A stretch of DNA of 58,101 nt from Elusimicrobia bacterium GWA2_69_24 (lineage in GTDB: Bacteria > Elusimicrobiota > Elusimicrobia > UBA1565): the NCBI GenBank assembly GCA_001799695.1, contig MGTY01000122.1:1-58101 (forward strand), given 5' to 3'. The notes under the pieces are model-generated. The model had not been told where the DNA came from. It saw only the letters and a program-made list of their open reading frames with translations, and ran no database searches. The number at the start of each line of letters is the position of its first letter. The first letter of the stretch is position 1. The position numbers and the translations under genes are program-made. Positions 32,056 through 40,600 of the stretch are shown here, piece after piece.

Positions 32056-33435
32056 GTGAAACGCCGAGATCTAGCCTTCCTTGCCGTCCTCCCTTATGCC
32101 CCGGAACCGGAGGGTCCGTCCGGGGACCGCGCGGTCTACCGCCTGCTCGCGGGCCTGGCCGCTCAGGCCCAGGTCTCCTGCGTCACCCATTCCCCGCCGG
32201 TCTCCTCCCAGATCCTGAAGGCGAGTCTGGAGCGGAAGGGCGTCGAGCTCCTGGGAGAGGTCCGCCCCGATGATGCGGCCTTCTTCGGCCGCATCCAGCA
32301 GGCGGTCCGGGGCCGTCATTTCGACGCGGCCATCCTGGTGGGGCCGCAGGTCGCGGGCCGCTGGGCCCGGCCCTTGCGTCTGCTCATCCCCCGCCAGCTC
32401 CTGTTCTGCCATTTCCCGAACGCGGCGGCCGTCCTTCAGCCCATCGAGCGTTTTTCCGCCTCGGCGCGCCAAGGCGTGAAGGCCGGGTGGCGCAACCTCC
32501 TGAGCCTCGCCGACGGGGTCTGGCTCAGCTCGGAGGCGGAGCGGGCGGCCGTACAACGGGGGCTCTCCCTGGGGGAGGGTCGTCTGGAGGTCCTTCCCGC
32601 CGCCTCCGGCGCGGCGCTGGGCGATTGGGTCCGCGGCCGCGTACGCCGCGGGTCCGCGGTCCGGAGATCCCCTGCGGCCCGGGTGCGCATCGTCGGCGCC
32701 GGGCTCTCCGCCGCGGACGGGGCGGAGCTCTCCGCCTCGGTGCAGTCGGTCACCGGAGTCCGTTCCTCGCTGGCCCTGCTCTCGGAGAACGGGGAAGGGG
32801 GCGTGGTGCGGCGGCTGAACGCGGCGCTCTCCCGGCCCGGCTGGGACTACGCCTGGGTGTTCCTCCATCCCGTGGCCTCTCCCGGGAACCTCCTGCGCAC
32901 CCTCCTGGAGGGGATGCAGGTCCTCTCCTACGCGGGCGCGGCCGTCCCCCTAGATGCCGCCGCCGTGAAGCGGGGGCTCGAGGGCTCCCTGCCCATGAAG
33001 GAGAGCCTCTTCGCCGCGGCGTGGGCCATGCGCAACAAGGGCAGCTGGCACGAGGTGGACTACGTCTCCCATTCCTGCTGCTTCCTCCTGCGGCGGAGCG
33101 CGTGGGAGGCCGCCGGACTCCTGGACGAGCGCTTCCACGGCGCCGAGCCCGCCTGGAAGGACTACTTCCTGCGGCTCCAGCAGTCGGGCCGCCCGGTGCT
33201 CCTGGCGCAGGACGCCTTGGCGCTATGCCGGGGGGGTGGAGCAGACTCGGTCCTCTCCGGCGAGAGGAGGCCGGCCGGCTCCTGCGAGGACGGCGGCCCC
33301 ATGGCCGCCGCCGACCGGGACCTTCTGGTCGAGAAATGGTGCAAGGGGAGCCTCAAGCTGATGGAGTCCTTGCTGACGTCGCTGGAGCCCGAGGGCTACC
33401 GGTCGGACCCCAGGACGGTCGCGGCGCGCCAGTGA
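32056..33435 (+). CDS. Chimeric glycosyltransferase-like protein
   Basis: A 459-residue protein of uncertain role. The N-terminal 200 residues look like a GT-B acceptor domain (FLAVLPYAPEPEGPSGDRAV, then a Rossmann-like stretch ending GVWLSSEAERAAVQRGL), but no donor-binding half follows. The second half (from about 210) resembles a degraded GT2 domain: the late SCCFLLRRSAWEAAGLLDERF and PAWKDYFLRLQ match the acceptor-side helix of GT2 proteins, while the DxD-type metal site is not evident. It may be an inactive or accessory glycosyltransferase. The start is GTG 32056; the stop overlaps the next GTG. Confidence 0.55.
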   Translation: MKRRDLAFLAVLPYAPEPEGPSGDRAVYRLLAGLAAQAQVSCVTHSPPVSSQILKASLERKGVELLGEVRPDDAAFFGRIQQAVRGRHFDAAILVGPQVAGRWARPLRLLIPRQLLFCHFPNAAAVLQPIERFSASARQGVKAGWRNLLSLADGVWLSSEAERAAVQRGLSLGEGRLEVLPAASGAALGDWVRGRVRRGSAVRRSPAARVRIVGAGLSAADGAELSASVQSVTGVRSSLALLSENGEGGVVRRLNAALSRPGWDYAWVFLHPVASPGNLLRTLLEGMQVLSYAGAAVPLDAAAVKRGLEGSLPMKESLFAAAWAMRNKGSWHEVDYVSHSCCFLLRRSAWEAAGLLDERFHGAEPAWKDYFLRLQQSGRPVLLAQDALALCRGGGADSVLSGERRPAGSCEDGGPMAAADRDLLVEKWCKGSLKLMESLLTSLEPEGYRSDPRTVAARQ

Positions 33436-34658
33436 AGCCCCGCGTCCTCCTCCTGACCCCCTTCCCGCCTTTCCCGCCCGATAACGGCGGGGTCCTGCGC
33501 ATATACTCCATCGTCCGCCGGCTCAAGGAGCACTGCGACTTCTCCCTGCTGACGTTCGTGCGGCGCACCGGGGAACGGCGCTTCCAGCAGCACGCCTCCG
33601 CGATGGCCCTGCGCTCGCTGTTCTCCGAGGTCCACTCCGTGCCGAAGGAGAGCACTGATTCAAGCCATCCGCCCCCCGGCTTGCCCCAGATCGCCCGGGA
33701 GTGGTATTCCGACGAGATGGCGGTGCTCCTGCGCCGGCTCGCGGCGGAAGGGCGGATGGACATCGTGCACATCGAGTTCCTCCAGATGGCGTCCTATGTG
33801 GACGCGGCCGGGGGGGTCCCGACCTTCCTGACCGAGCACGACCTCAGCCACCTCTCCCTGTTCCGCTCGTATTTCCGGGAATGGACGGGGCTGCGGCGCT
33901 GGGGACAGGTCGGGGAGTGGCTGCGCACGCGGCGCTACCACGGCGCGATATGCCGCCGCTTCGACCGACTCATCGCCCTGACCCCCGAGGACCGGGGCCG
34001 GCTGGCCCAGGTGGTCCCGCCGGAGAAGGTCTCCCTGGTGCAGACCTGCGTGGACTTGGAGCGCTTCCAGTTCCGGCCCGAGGAGGAGGGGACGCCCCGC
34101 CCCGCGGACATGGCCTACGTGGGGCACTATCCCCACTATCCCAACGAGGACGCGGCGCTCTGGCTCTGCCGGAAGGTCCTGCCCCGGGTCCGGGCACGCG
34201 CGCCCGCGGCCTCGGTCCTTCTCATCGGCTCCGCCCCGACGGAGCCGGTGCTCCGGCTCGCCGGCCCCGGAGTCGAAGTCACCGGGACGGTCCCGGACAT
34301 CCGGGCGCACCTGGACCGGGCCAAGGTGTTCGCGGCCCCCGTGCGCCTCGGGTTCGGGATCAAGGGGAAGGTGCTCGAGGCTTTCGCCCGCGGCTTGCCC
34401 GTGGTGGCCACGACCGTGGTCGCGCGCGGCATCCCCGAGTTCCGGCCCGGCATGGACCTCCTGGTGGGGGACACCCCGGCGGCCTTCGCCCGGCAGGTCC
34501 TGCGCCTCCTGGAAGACCCGGGCCTCCGGCGCCGGATGGCCGCGAGCGCCCGGGAGAAGGTCGTCCGTCATTACGACTGGAGGGGTTCCTGCGACAAGCT
34601 GCTGGCTCTCTATCGCGTCGCCGCGGGGACCCGCGTCCCGGAGGCTTCCCCGCAGTGA
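33432..34658 (+). CDS. GT4-type glycosyltransferase
   Basis: A 408-residue GT-B enzyme: KPRVLLLTPFPPFPPDNGG opens the N-terminal domain, VHIEFLQMASYV and TEHDLSHLS are typical, and MAYVGHYPHYPNEDAALW with VRLGFGIKGKVLEAFARG forms the donor-binding side and glutamate motif. It resembles the sugar transferases of the PEP-CTERM/Wsaf-like group. A GTGA overlap joins it to the preceding gene, and its own stop overlaps the GTG of the radical SAM gene downstream, so expression is coupled. Confidence 0.88.
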   Translation: MKPRVLLLTPFPPFPPDNGGVLRIYSIVRRLKEHCDFSLLTFVRRTGERRFQQHASAMALRSLFSEVHSVPKESTDSSHPPPGLPQIAREWYSDEMAVLLRRLAAEGRMDIVHIEFLQMASYVDAAGGVPTFLTEHDLSHLSLFRSYFREWTGLRRWGQVGEWLRTRRYHGAICRRFDRLIALTPEDRGRLAQVVPPEKVSLVQTCVDLERFQFRPEEEGTPRPADMAYVGHYPHYPNEDAALWLCRKVLPRVRARAPAASVLLIGSAPTEPVLRLAGPGVEVTGTVPDIRAHLDRAKVFAAPVRLGFGIKGKVLEAFARGLPVVATTVVARGIPEFRPGMDLLVGDTPAAFARQVLRLLEDPGLRRRMAASAREKVVRHYDWRGSCDKLLALYRVAAGTRVPEASPQ

Positions 34659-35788
34659 TCGCGACCGCTTCGGAGAGCGATTTCATCACGCGCCGGCTCG
34701 ACCTGTGGGCCGAGCGCGGGCAGCGGCGCGTCGAGGCGCGCAAGAAGGCGGGACCCATCCGCGAACTGCACCTGGAGCTCACCCACCGCTGCGACCAGCG
34801 CTGCGTCATGTGTCATCACTGGGGCATTCCGGCTCGCTCCCCCGCTTCCGTGAAGCGGGAGATGACCCTGGCGGACATCCGGCGGGTCGTCTCCGGGTCC
34901 GGGCTCCTGGGGGAGCTTGAGGTGGTGGTCCTCACCGGCGGGGAGCCCTGGCTGCGCCCGGACCTGGCGGACATCGCGGGATTTCTGTCCGACAGCTTCC
35001 CGAGAGCGCGGGTCGGGGTGCTGACCAACCTCTCCGATCCGCGCCGCGTCCGCGCGGGTCTGCTCCGCCTCCGGGCGCGCGGGGTCCGCGGCCTGTGGCT
35101 GGGCACGTCCCTCGACGGCTTGGCCGGGACGCACGACCGGGTGCGGGGACGCCAGGGAGCGTTTGGCGCGCTGTTGGCCGGGGTCGCCATGGTCCGGGGG
35201 GAGTTCCCGGACGTGCCGGTGAGCTGCAACTTCACGATCACTCCCCTCAACTACCGGGAGCTCTGGGACGCCCATCTGCTGGCGCAGGAACTCGGCGTGT
35301 GGTTCGGAGCCCAGCTGGTCGTGAACCACCGAGGCCTCGACGGCCCCGAGCCGTTCCGCTGGACGAAGCCCCAGCTGGACGCGGTGCGCGCCTCCATCGA
35401 CCGGATAGTCCTGGACCTCTGCCGCCGGGAGGGGGCGATGCGCCGGCTGCTCGACGGCCGGCAGGCGGACTCCGCGGGCCTCTGGGCCCGGCTCTACTAC
35501 TGGCGCCTGCTCCACCGCTACAGCCTGCGGCCGCGCCGCTTCGTCGCGGACTGTCTGGCCGGGGAGCGCTATGCCATGCTCGACCCGGAGGGGAACCTCT
35601 TCTTCTGCCCCGTAAACAAACACCGGAAGGCGGGCGACGTCCGGGAGCGCGGCCTCGACGCGGTCTGGAAAGGCGCGGAGGCGGAGTCCGAGCGCCGCTT
35701 CATCCGTTCGGGCCGCTGCCACTGCTGCCTGCTGTGCATCATGAACCCCATCCTGGAGCCGCTATTCAAAGAGGGAGCGGCTCCATGA
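34655..35788 (+). CDS. Radical SAM/SPASM protein in glycosyltransferase operon
   Basis: A 377-residue enzyme. LELTHRCDQRCVMCHHWG provides the CX3CX2C cluster; VVLTGGEPWLRPDL is the SAM-binding GGE motif. The C-terminal SPASM-like region has CLAGERYAMLDPEGNLFFCP and RCHCCLLC, sufficient cysteines for auxiliary clusters. Relatives modify peptides or small molecules; here it sits between a GT4 and a GT2 gene, so a sugar or lipid-linked substrate is plausible. The start is GTG 34655, overlapping the previous stop. Confidence 0.88.
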   Translation: MIATASESDFITRRLDLWAERGQRRVEARKKAGPIRELHLELTHRCDQRCVMCHHWGIPARSPASVKREMTLADIRRVVSGSGLLGELEVVVLTGGEPWLRPDLADIAGFLSDSFPRARVGVLTNLSDPRRVRAGLLRLRARGVRGLWLGTSLDGLAGTHDRVRGRQGAFGALLAGVAMVRGEFPDVPVSCNFTITPLNYRELWDAHLLAQELGVWFGAQLVVNHRGLDGPEPFRWTKPQLDAVRASIDRIVLDLCRREGAMRRLLDGRQADSAGLWARLYYWRLLHRYSLRPRRFVADCLAGERYAMLDPEGNLFFCPVNKHRKAGDVRERGLDAVWKGAEAESERRFIRSGRCHCCLLCIMNPILEPLFKEGAAP

Positions 35789-36576
35789 CGCGCCCGGTGG
35801 TCAGCATCGTGATCCTCTGCCACAACGACCGGAAGTATCTGGCCCGCTGCGTCTCCAGCCTGCGGCGGCATACCCGCATGTCCCACGAGCTGGTCTTCGT
35901 GGACAACGGCTCCCAGGACGGTGTGATCGAAGACCTGCGCCGCATCCGCAGGACCTATCCCTGGCCGGTGCGCATCCTGCGCAACCGGGAGAACCGCTTC
36001 TTCGCCGGGGGGAACAACCAGGGCGTCCGCGCCGCGCGGGGCCGGCATCTGGTGCTGCTCAACGCGGACACGGTGGTGACCCCGGGCTGGCTTGACGAAC
36101 TGGCGGCCTGCGCAGAGGCGCGGCCGAACCTGGGTATGCTGGGCCCCTACACCAACCACGCGGCGGGACCGCAGGTGCTCTGGCCGCCCCGCTACCGGGA
36201 CTTGGGCGAGCTCCCCCGCTGGGCGCGCTCCTGGGCGGCGCCGCGGCGCGGCCGGGTGCGCCTGGTCCCCAGCCTCATCGGGTTCTGCGTGCTCATCCCC
36301 CGCGCGGCGGCGGACCGGGTGGGCCTGCTCGACGACGGTTTCGGCCCCGGCGGGTTCGAGGACTACGACTACTGCCTGCGCCTGCGCCTGGCCGGGTTCG
36401 AGCTGGGCATCGCGGAGGCCGTCTACGTGCACCATTTTGGAGGACGCGGCTATGTCAACATGCGGTACGACGAACTCCGGGAAGGCAATCGGGAGCTCTA
36501 CTGGGAAAAGTGGAGCCGGCGCTGCCGGGATGCTTGCCGGGACCGGGTCCCGGCCGCGGCCGTTCGCCCCGGATAA
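35785..36576 (+). CDS. GT2-type glycosyltransferase
   Basis: A 263-residue GT-A enzyme of the rhamnosyltransferase type. VSIVILCHNDRKYLARCVSSL, VDNGSQDG, ENRFFAGGNNQGVRAARG and LLNADTVVTPGWL (metal-binding NAD/DxD site) are clear, with FGPGGFEDYDYCLRLRLAG as the acceptor-side motif. The ATG overlaps the preceding radical SAM stop. The next radical SAM gene begins inside its 3' end. Confidence 0.9.
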   Translation: MTRPVVSIVILCHNDRKYLARCVSSLRRHTRMSHELVFVDNGSQDGVIEDLRRIRRTYPWPVRILRNRENRFFAGGNNQGVRAARGRHLVLLNADTVVTPGWLDELAACAEARPNLGMLGPYTNHAAGPQVLWPPRYRDLGELPRWARSWAAPRRGRVRLVPSLIGFCVLIPRAAADRVGLLDDGFGPGGFEDYDYCLRLRLAGFELGIAEAVYVHHFGGRGYVNMRYDELREGNRELYWEKWSRRCRDACRDRVPAAAVRPG

Positions 36577-37639
36577 GATCCTCGGGCACAAGGACCGCGT
36601 TCAGGAGTGGATGCGGACGGGGCGTTCGCGTCCGGTGACCTACGAATTGGACATGACCAACGTCTGCAACCACCGCTGCCCCGGCTGTTTCGGGTTCTAT
36701 CCCGAGCGCGACGCGGCCGCGATGTCTTTGGAGCGGGCCCAAAGCGTCATCCTGCAGATCCGGGACCTGGGCGGCCGCGGGCTCACCTTCACCGGGGGCG
36801 GCGACCCCCTGGTCAACCCCGCGACACCGGGCGCCGTGGAATACGCCGCGGGGCTGGGACTGGACGTGGGCTTCATCACCAACGCCCAGTCCCTGCGCCC
36901 CGAGACCGCCGACCTGCTCCTGCGCCGCTGCGTCTGGATCCGGGTCAGCCTCGATGCGGCGACCCCGGAGATGTTCCGGCTCACGCACGGCATGGGCCCC
37001 GAGGCCTTCGCCGCGGTGCTCGAGAACGTCCGCGGGCTCGTGCGGCGCAAGCGGGAGCTGGGGAGCGCGGTTACGGTCGGCGTGGGATTTTTGACCAGCC
37101 GGGAGACCGCCCCCGACGTGTTCGCTTTCGCGGCGCTGGGCCGGGAGCTGGGCGTGGACTACGCGCAGTACCGGCCGCTCCTGCGGCAGATCGGCCGGCC
37201 CGAGATCGACCACTCGGACGGGGACGTCCTGCGGGAGATGCTGCGCGGACGCGACGCGTTCTCCTCGGGCGACTACCGCGTGGTCTGCTCCGAGCACAAG
37301 TACCGCCTCATCGCGGAGGGCAAGACGGAGCGCTCGTACGGGAAATGCTACGGCCAGCATTTCGCGGCCGTGGTCGCGGCGGACGGGAAGATGTACGTCT
37401 GTTGTCACATGCGGGGGGTGGAGCGCTACGCCCTGGGCGACCTCTCCGCCGAAACGCTGGAAGGCGTCTGGAACTCGGAGCGCAGGCAGGCCGTGGTCCG
37501 TTCCGTGGATTTCCGGGATTGCCCGCCCTTGTGCCGCTGCGACTCGTTCAACGGCATCCTCTGGGACCTCAAGCGGGGCGAGCGCCGGCTCGAGGACGCG
37601 CCCGACGAGGGAGAATGGGAGCACCGGAACTTCATCTGA
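36530..37639 (+). CDS. Radical SAM/SPASM protein
   Basis: About 369 residues. YELDMTNVCNHRCPGCFGFYP carries the cluster cysteines; LTFTGGGDPLVNP is a variant of the GGEP motif; the C-terminal SPASM part has AADGKMYVCCHMRG, CPPLCRC and LGDLSAETLEGVWNS. The order matches enzymes with auxiliary iron-sulfur clusters. The start is not certain: ATG 36530 overlaps the GT2 gene by 47 nt, and the conserved region begins only near codon 16 (ILGHKDRVQEW). It overlaps the giant fusion gene at its 3' end by 25 nt. Confidence 0.82.
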   Translation: MLAGTGSRPRPFAPDKILGHKDRVQEWMRTGRSRPVTYELDMTNVCNHRCPGCFGFYPERDAAAMSLERAQSVILQIRDLGGRGLTFTGGGDPLVNPATPGAVEYAAGLGLDVGFITNAQSLRPETADLLLRRCVWIRVSLDAATPEMFRLTHGMGPEAFAAVLENVRGLVRRKRELGSAVTVGVGFLTSRETAPDVFAFAALGRELGVDYAQYRPLLRQIGRPEIDHSDGDVLREMLRGRDAFSSGDYRVVCSEHKYRLIAEGKTERSYGKCYGQHFAAVVAADGKMYVCCHMRGVERYALGDLSAETLEGVWNSERRQAVVRSVDFRDCPPLCRCDSFNGILWDLKRGERRLEDAPDEGEWEHRNFI

Positions 37640-40600
37640 GCCCGTCCCCCGCGGCGGAACCCGTCTCCCCGGGCGCGCCCAGGCGCTTCCAGGTGAGCGG
37701 GGATTCCATGGATTTCTCCCTGCGCACGGGCGACCGGCTCGTGGTCGAGCTGACCAAGGACCCGGGGGCGCGCGCGGCGGTCCCGGGGGACCTCTTGCTG
37801 TTTTTAGGGGGCAAGGACGCCCCCGTGGTGGCGCATCGCGTCCTCTTGCCCCTGCCCTGGGCCGGGGCGCTGCTTACCAAGGGGGATTTCCGCCTCCTGC
37901 CCGACCCTCCCGCGGCCCGGGAGTCGTGGATCGGCCTGGCGCGGAGCGTCGCGCGGGGTGGACGCGAGGTCTGGCTGGGCTGTCCCGTGGCGCGCCTGAC
38001 CGGTCTCCTGCTCGCTGCCTACGCCTACCCCTGCGCGGCCGCGTTCCGCGCGGCGCAGGCCCTGCTGTGGGCCCTGCGCTGGGCCGCGGTGCGGGCGCCC
38101 CGCGGCTTCCTGGATCGCGACGGAACGGGACGCCTGCTCGCCTTCCTGGAGACCGCGCACCTGCGTTTCCTGCGCCCGCTCTTGCGCGCCTTGCCCGACC
38201 TCGCCTTCGAGCGCCTGGCCCGCCATTCGGAACTCCGGCACGCCGATGCTCTGCGCGCCGTCCGCGAGAGCGCGGGGGACGAGGGGACCGCCCAGACCCT
38301 GGCCGGGGAGATCCGCGGGATCCGCGTGCTGTCCGGCGAGGTGCGGATCTGCGGGGACCTCGTCGTGCTCCCGGGCGCCGAGCTGGTCCTCCGCCCGGGG
38401 ACCCGGGTGGTCTTCCAGCGCGAGAAACGGTTCCATCATTGCGTGGAGCGGTCCTGGTCGGGGACCCGCCACGCGCTCGCCGGTCCGGACCGGCGCCAGA
38501 TCATGGTCTACGGGACCCTGCGGGTGCTCGGCGAAGCCGGCGCCCCGGTCCGCTTCGAGTCTTCGGCTGGAGCCGCCTCCCTGACCTTCCTCGGCGATGG
38601 GGAGCATCGCGTCGCGCATGCCTCCTTCGCGGGGCAGACCCTGCAGTGTCTGGACCGGACCCGGCTGGAGCTCTCGGACTGCGCCTTCGCGGACGGTCCG
38701 GACTACGCCGTCCTCGCCGCGGGGAACGCGAGAGCCGTCCTGCGCCGGGTCTCCTGCCGCGGCGGGTGGGGGGCGGTGGCGGCGCACGAGGGGTCCTTCG
38801 TCGCGATGACGGACTGCCTCTGCGCAGGGCCGCGCACGGCCGTGCTCGTCAAGGGCGCGGCGCGGGCCCGGCTCGTCCGCTGCGCCCTACGGGCCGCGGG
38901 CGCGCCCGGCCTGCGCGAAGGCGTCCGGCTGGAAGGCTCCGCCGCCGCGCGGCTGTCGCGCTCCGTCATCGCGGGGTACCCGGTCGGAATCCTCCTGCGC
39001 GGCGCCGCCCGCGCCGTCCTCGTCCGGCATCTCAGCGACGCCTGCGGTCTGGGGCTGTTCGCGGAGGAGGGGGCGCGCTTCCTCCTCGGCCGCTCGCGGG
39101 TGCTCCGCTCCGGCACGCACGGGCTGTGGGTGAAGGACGAGTCCGCGGCGCGGGTCCGGGACTCGGTCCTGGCGCGCAACTCCCATAACGGCGCCTACGT
39201 CACGGACCGGGGCCGGATAGCCATCGAGCGGAGCGTCCTGTCCCGCAACCGGCGCGGCGTCTCGGTGGACGGACGGGGGCGCCTGCTCCTGCGGGAGTGC
39301 CGGCTCTCGGACAACCGTGAAGCCCAACTGCTCGCGGGCGGCGGCCGCGCCGCGCTGGAGTCCTGCCGGTGCCGCGGCTCCCAGGAAGGGATCTCGCTCG
39401 GCGGGAAGGCGCGGGCCGTCCTGTCGGGCGGCGGCATCCGCGCGAGTTCCAAGGCCGGGCTGTGGCTGCGCGAGGAGGCGAGCCTGGAGGCCCGGGACAC
39501 CGTTTTCGAGGACTGCGCCGCGGGGTGGGTGCTCGAACAGTCGTCCCGGGCCCAGCTCCGGGGCGGCGCGATTTCCCGCCATGCGGGCTGGGGCGTCTGC
39601 GTGCGGGACTCCGCCGCCGCGCTCTGCACGGGCTCCGGCCATCGCGAGAGCCGCGAGGGGGCGTTCCTGGCCTCCGGCGACGGGAGCTTGACGCTCTTGG
39701 ACTGCGTCGTCGCGGATCAGCCCGGGTTCGGGCTCCAGGCCATACAGCGCGCGAAGGTCGAGTGGAGCGGCGGAGTCTGCGAGCGGAACGGCACCGGGAT
39801 CGCGGCGCTGGAAGAGGCCTCGATCGCGGTCCGCGCGGCGCAGATCCGCGGCAGCCGCGGTCACGGACTCTGGCTGGCGGGGCAAGCCGGGGCGGCGCTC
39901 CGGGACATGTCGTTTAATGCCAACGGGGACAACGGATTGTTCGCGGAAGGCGACAGCCGGGTCGCGCTCGCAGGCTGCCGTTTCGCCGGGCACGAGCGGG
40001 CGGGACTGGCGGCCTCCGATCAGGCCGCGCTCGAATCGGAGAACTGCGTCTGCGACGGCAACGGGATCGGCGTCCTCCTGTGGGGGAACGCCCGCCTGCG
40101 CGCGCGCGACGGGGAGATCCGCGGCAGCCGGGTGCACGGCCTCTGGCTCAAGGGTTCCGCTTCGGCCCGGCTGGAGGGGACCGCTCTGCGCGGCAGCGCG
40201 CACAACGGCGCCTATCTCGCGGAATCCGCGCGCCTCGAGGCGGCGCAGGTCTCGTGGGAGGGGGGCGGCTGCGGCCTGGCCTGCGAGGGGGAGTCCCGCG
40301 CCGCGCTGGAGGACTGCCGGCTGTCGGGCCAGGTTTCCTGGGGAGCCAGTTTCAGCGGGGGGGAGCACTCCCTGCGCGGTTGCCAGGTGGCGGAGGCCCC
40401 GGTGGGGGTGAGCGTCCTGGGGTCCGCCCGCGTCGCGCTCGCGGACTGCCGGCTCTCCGCGCATCCGCGCACGGGCCTCTCCGCGGCGGGGACCTGCCGC
40501 GTCGCGCTGGAGGGCGGCTCCGTGGAGCGCAGCGGCGTGGGCATCGCGGCCGCGGACACGGCGACGCTCGAACTCAGGGGGGTCGAGGTCCGCGGCAGTC

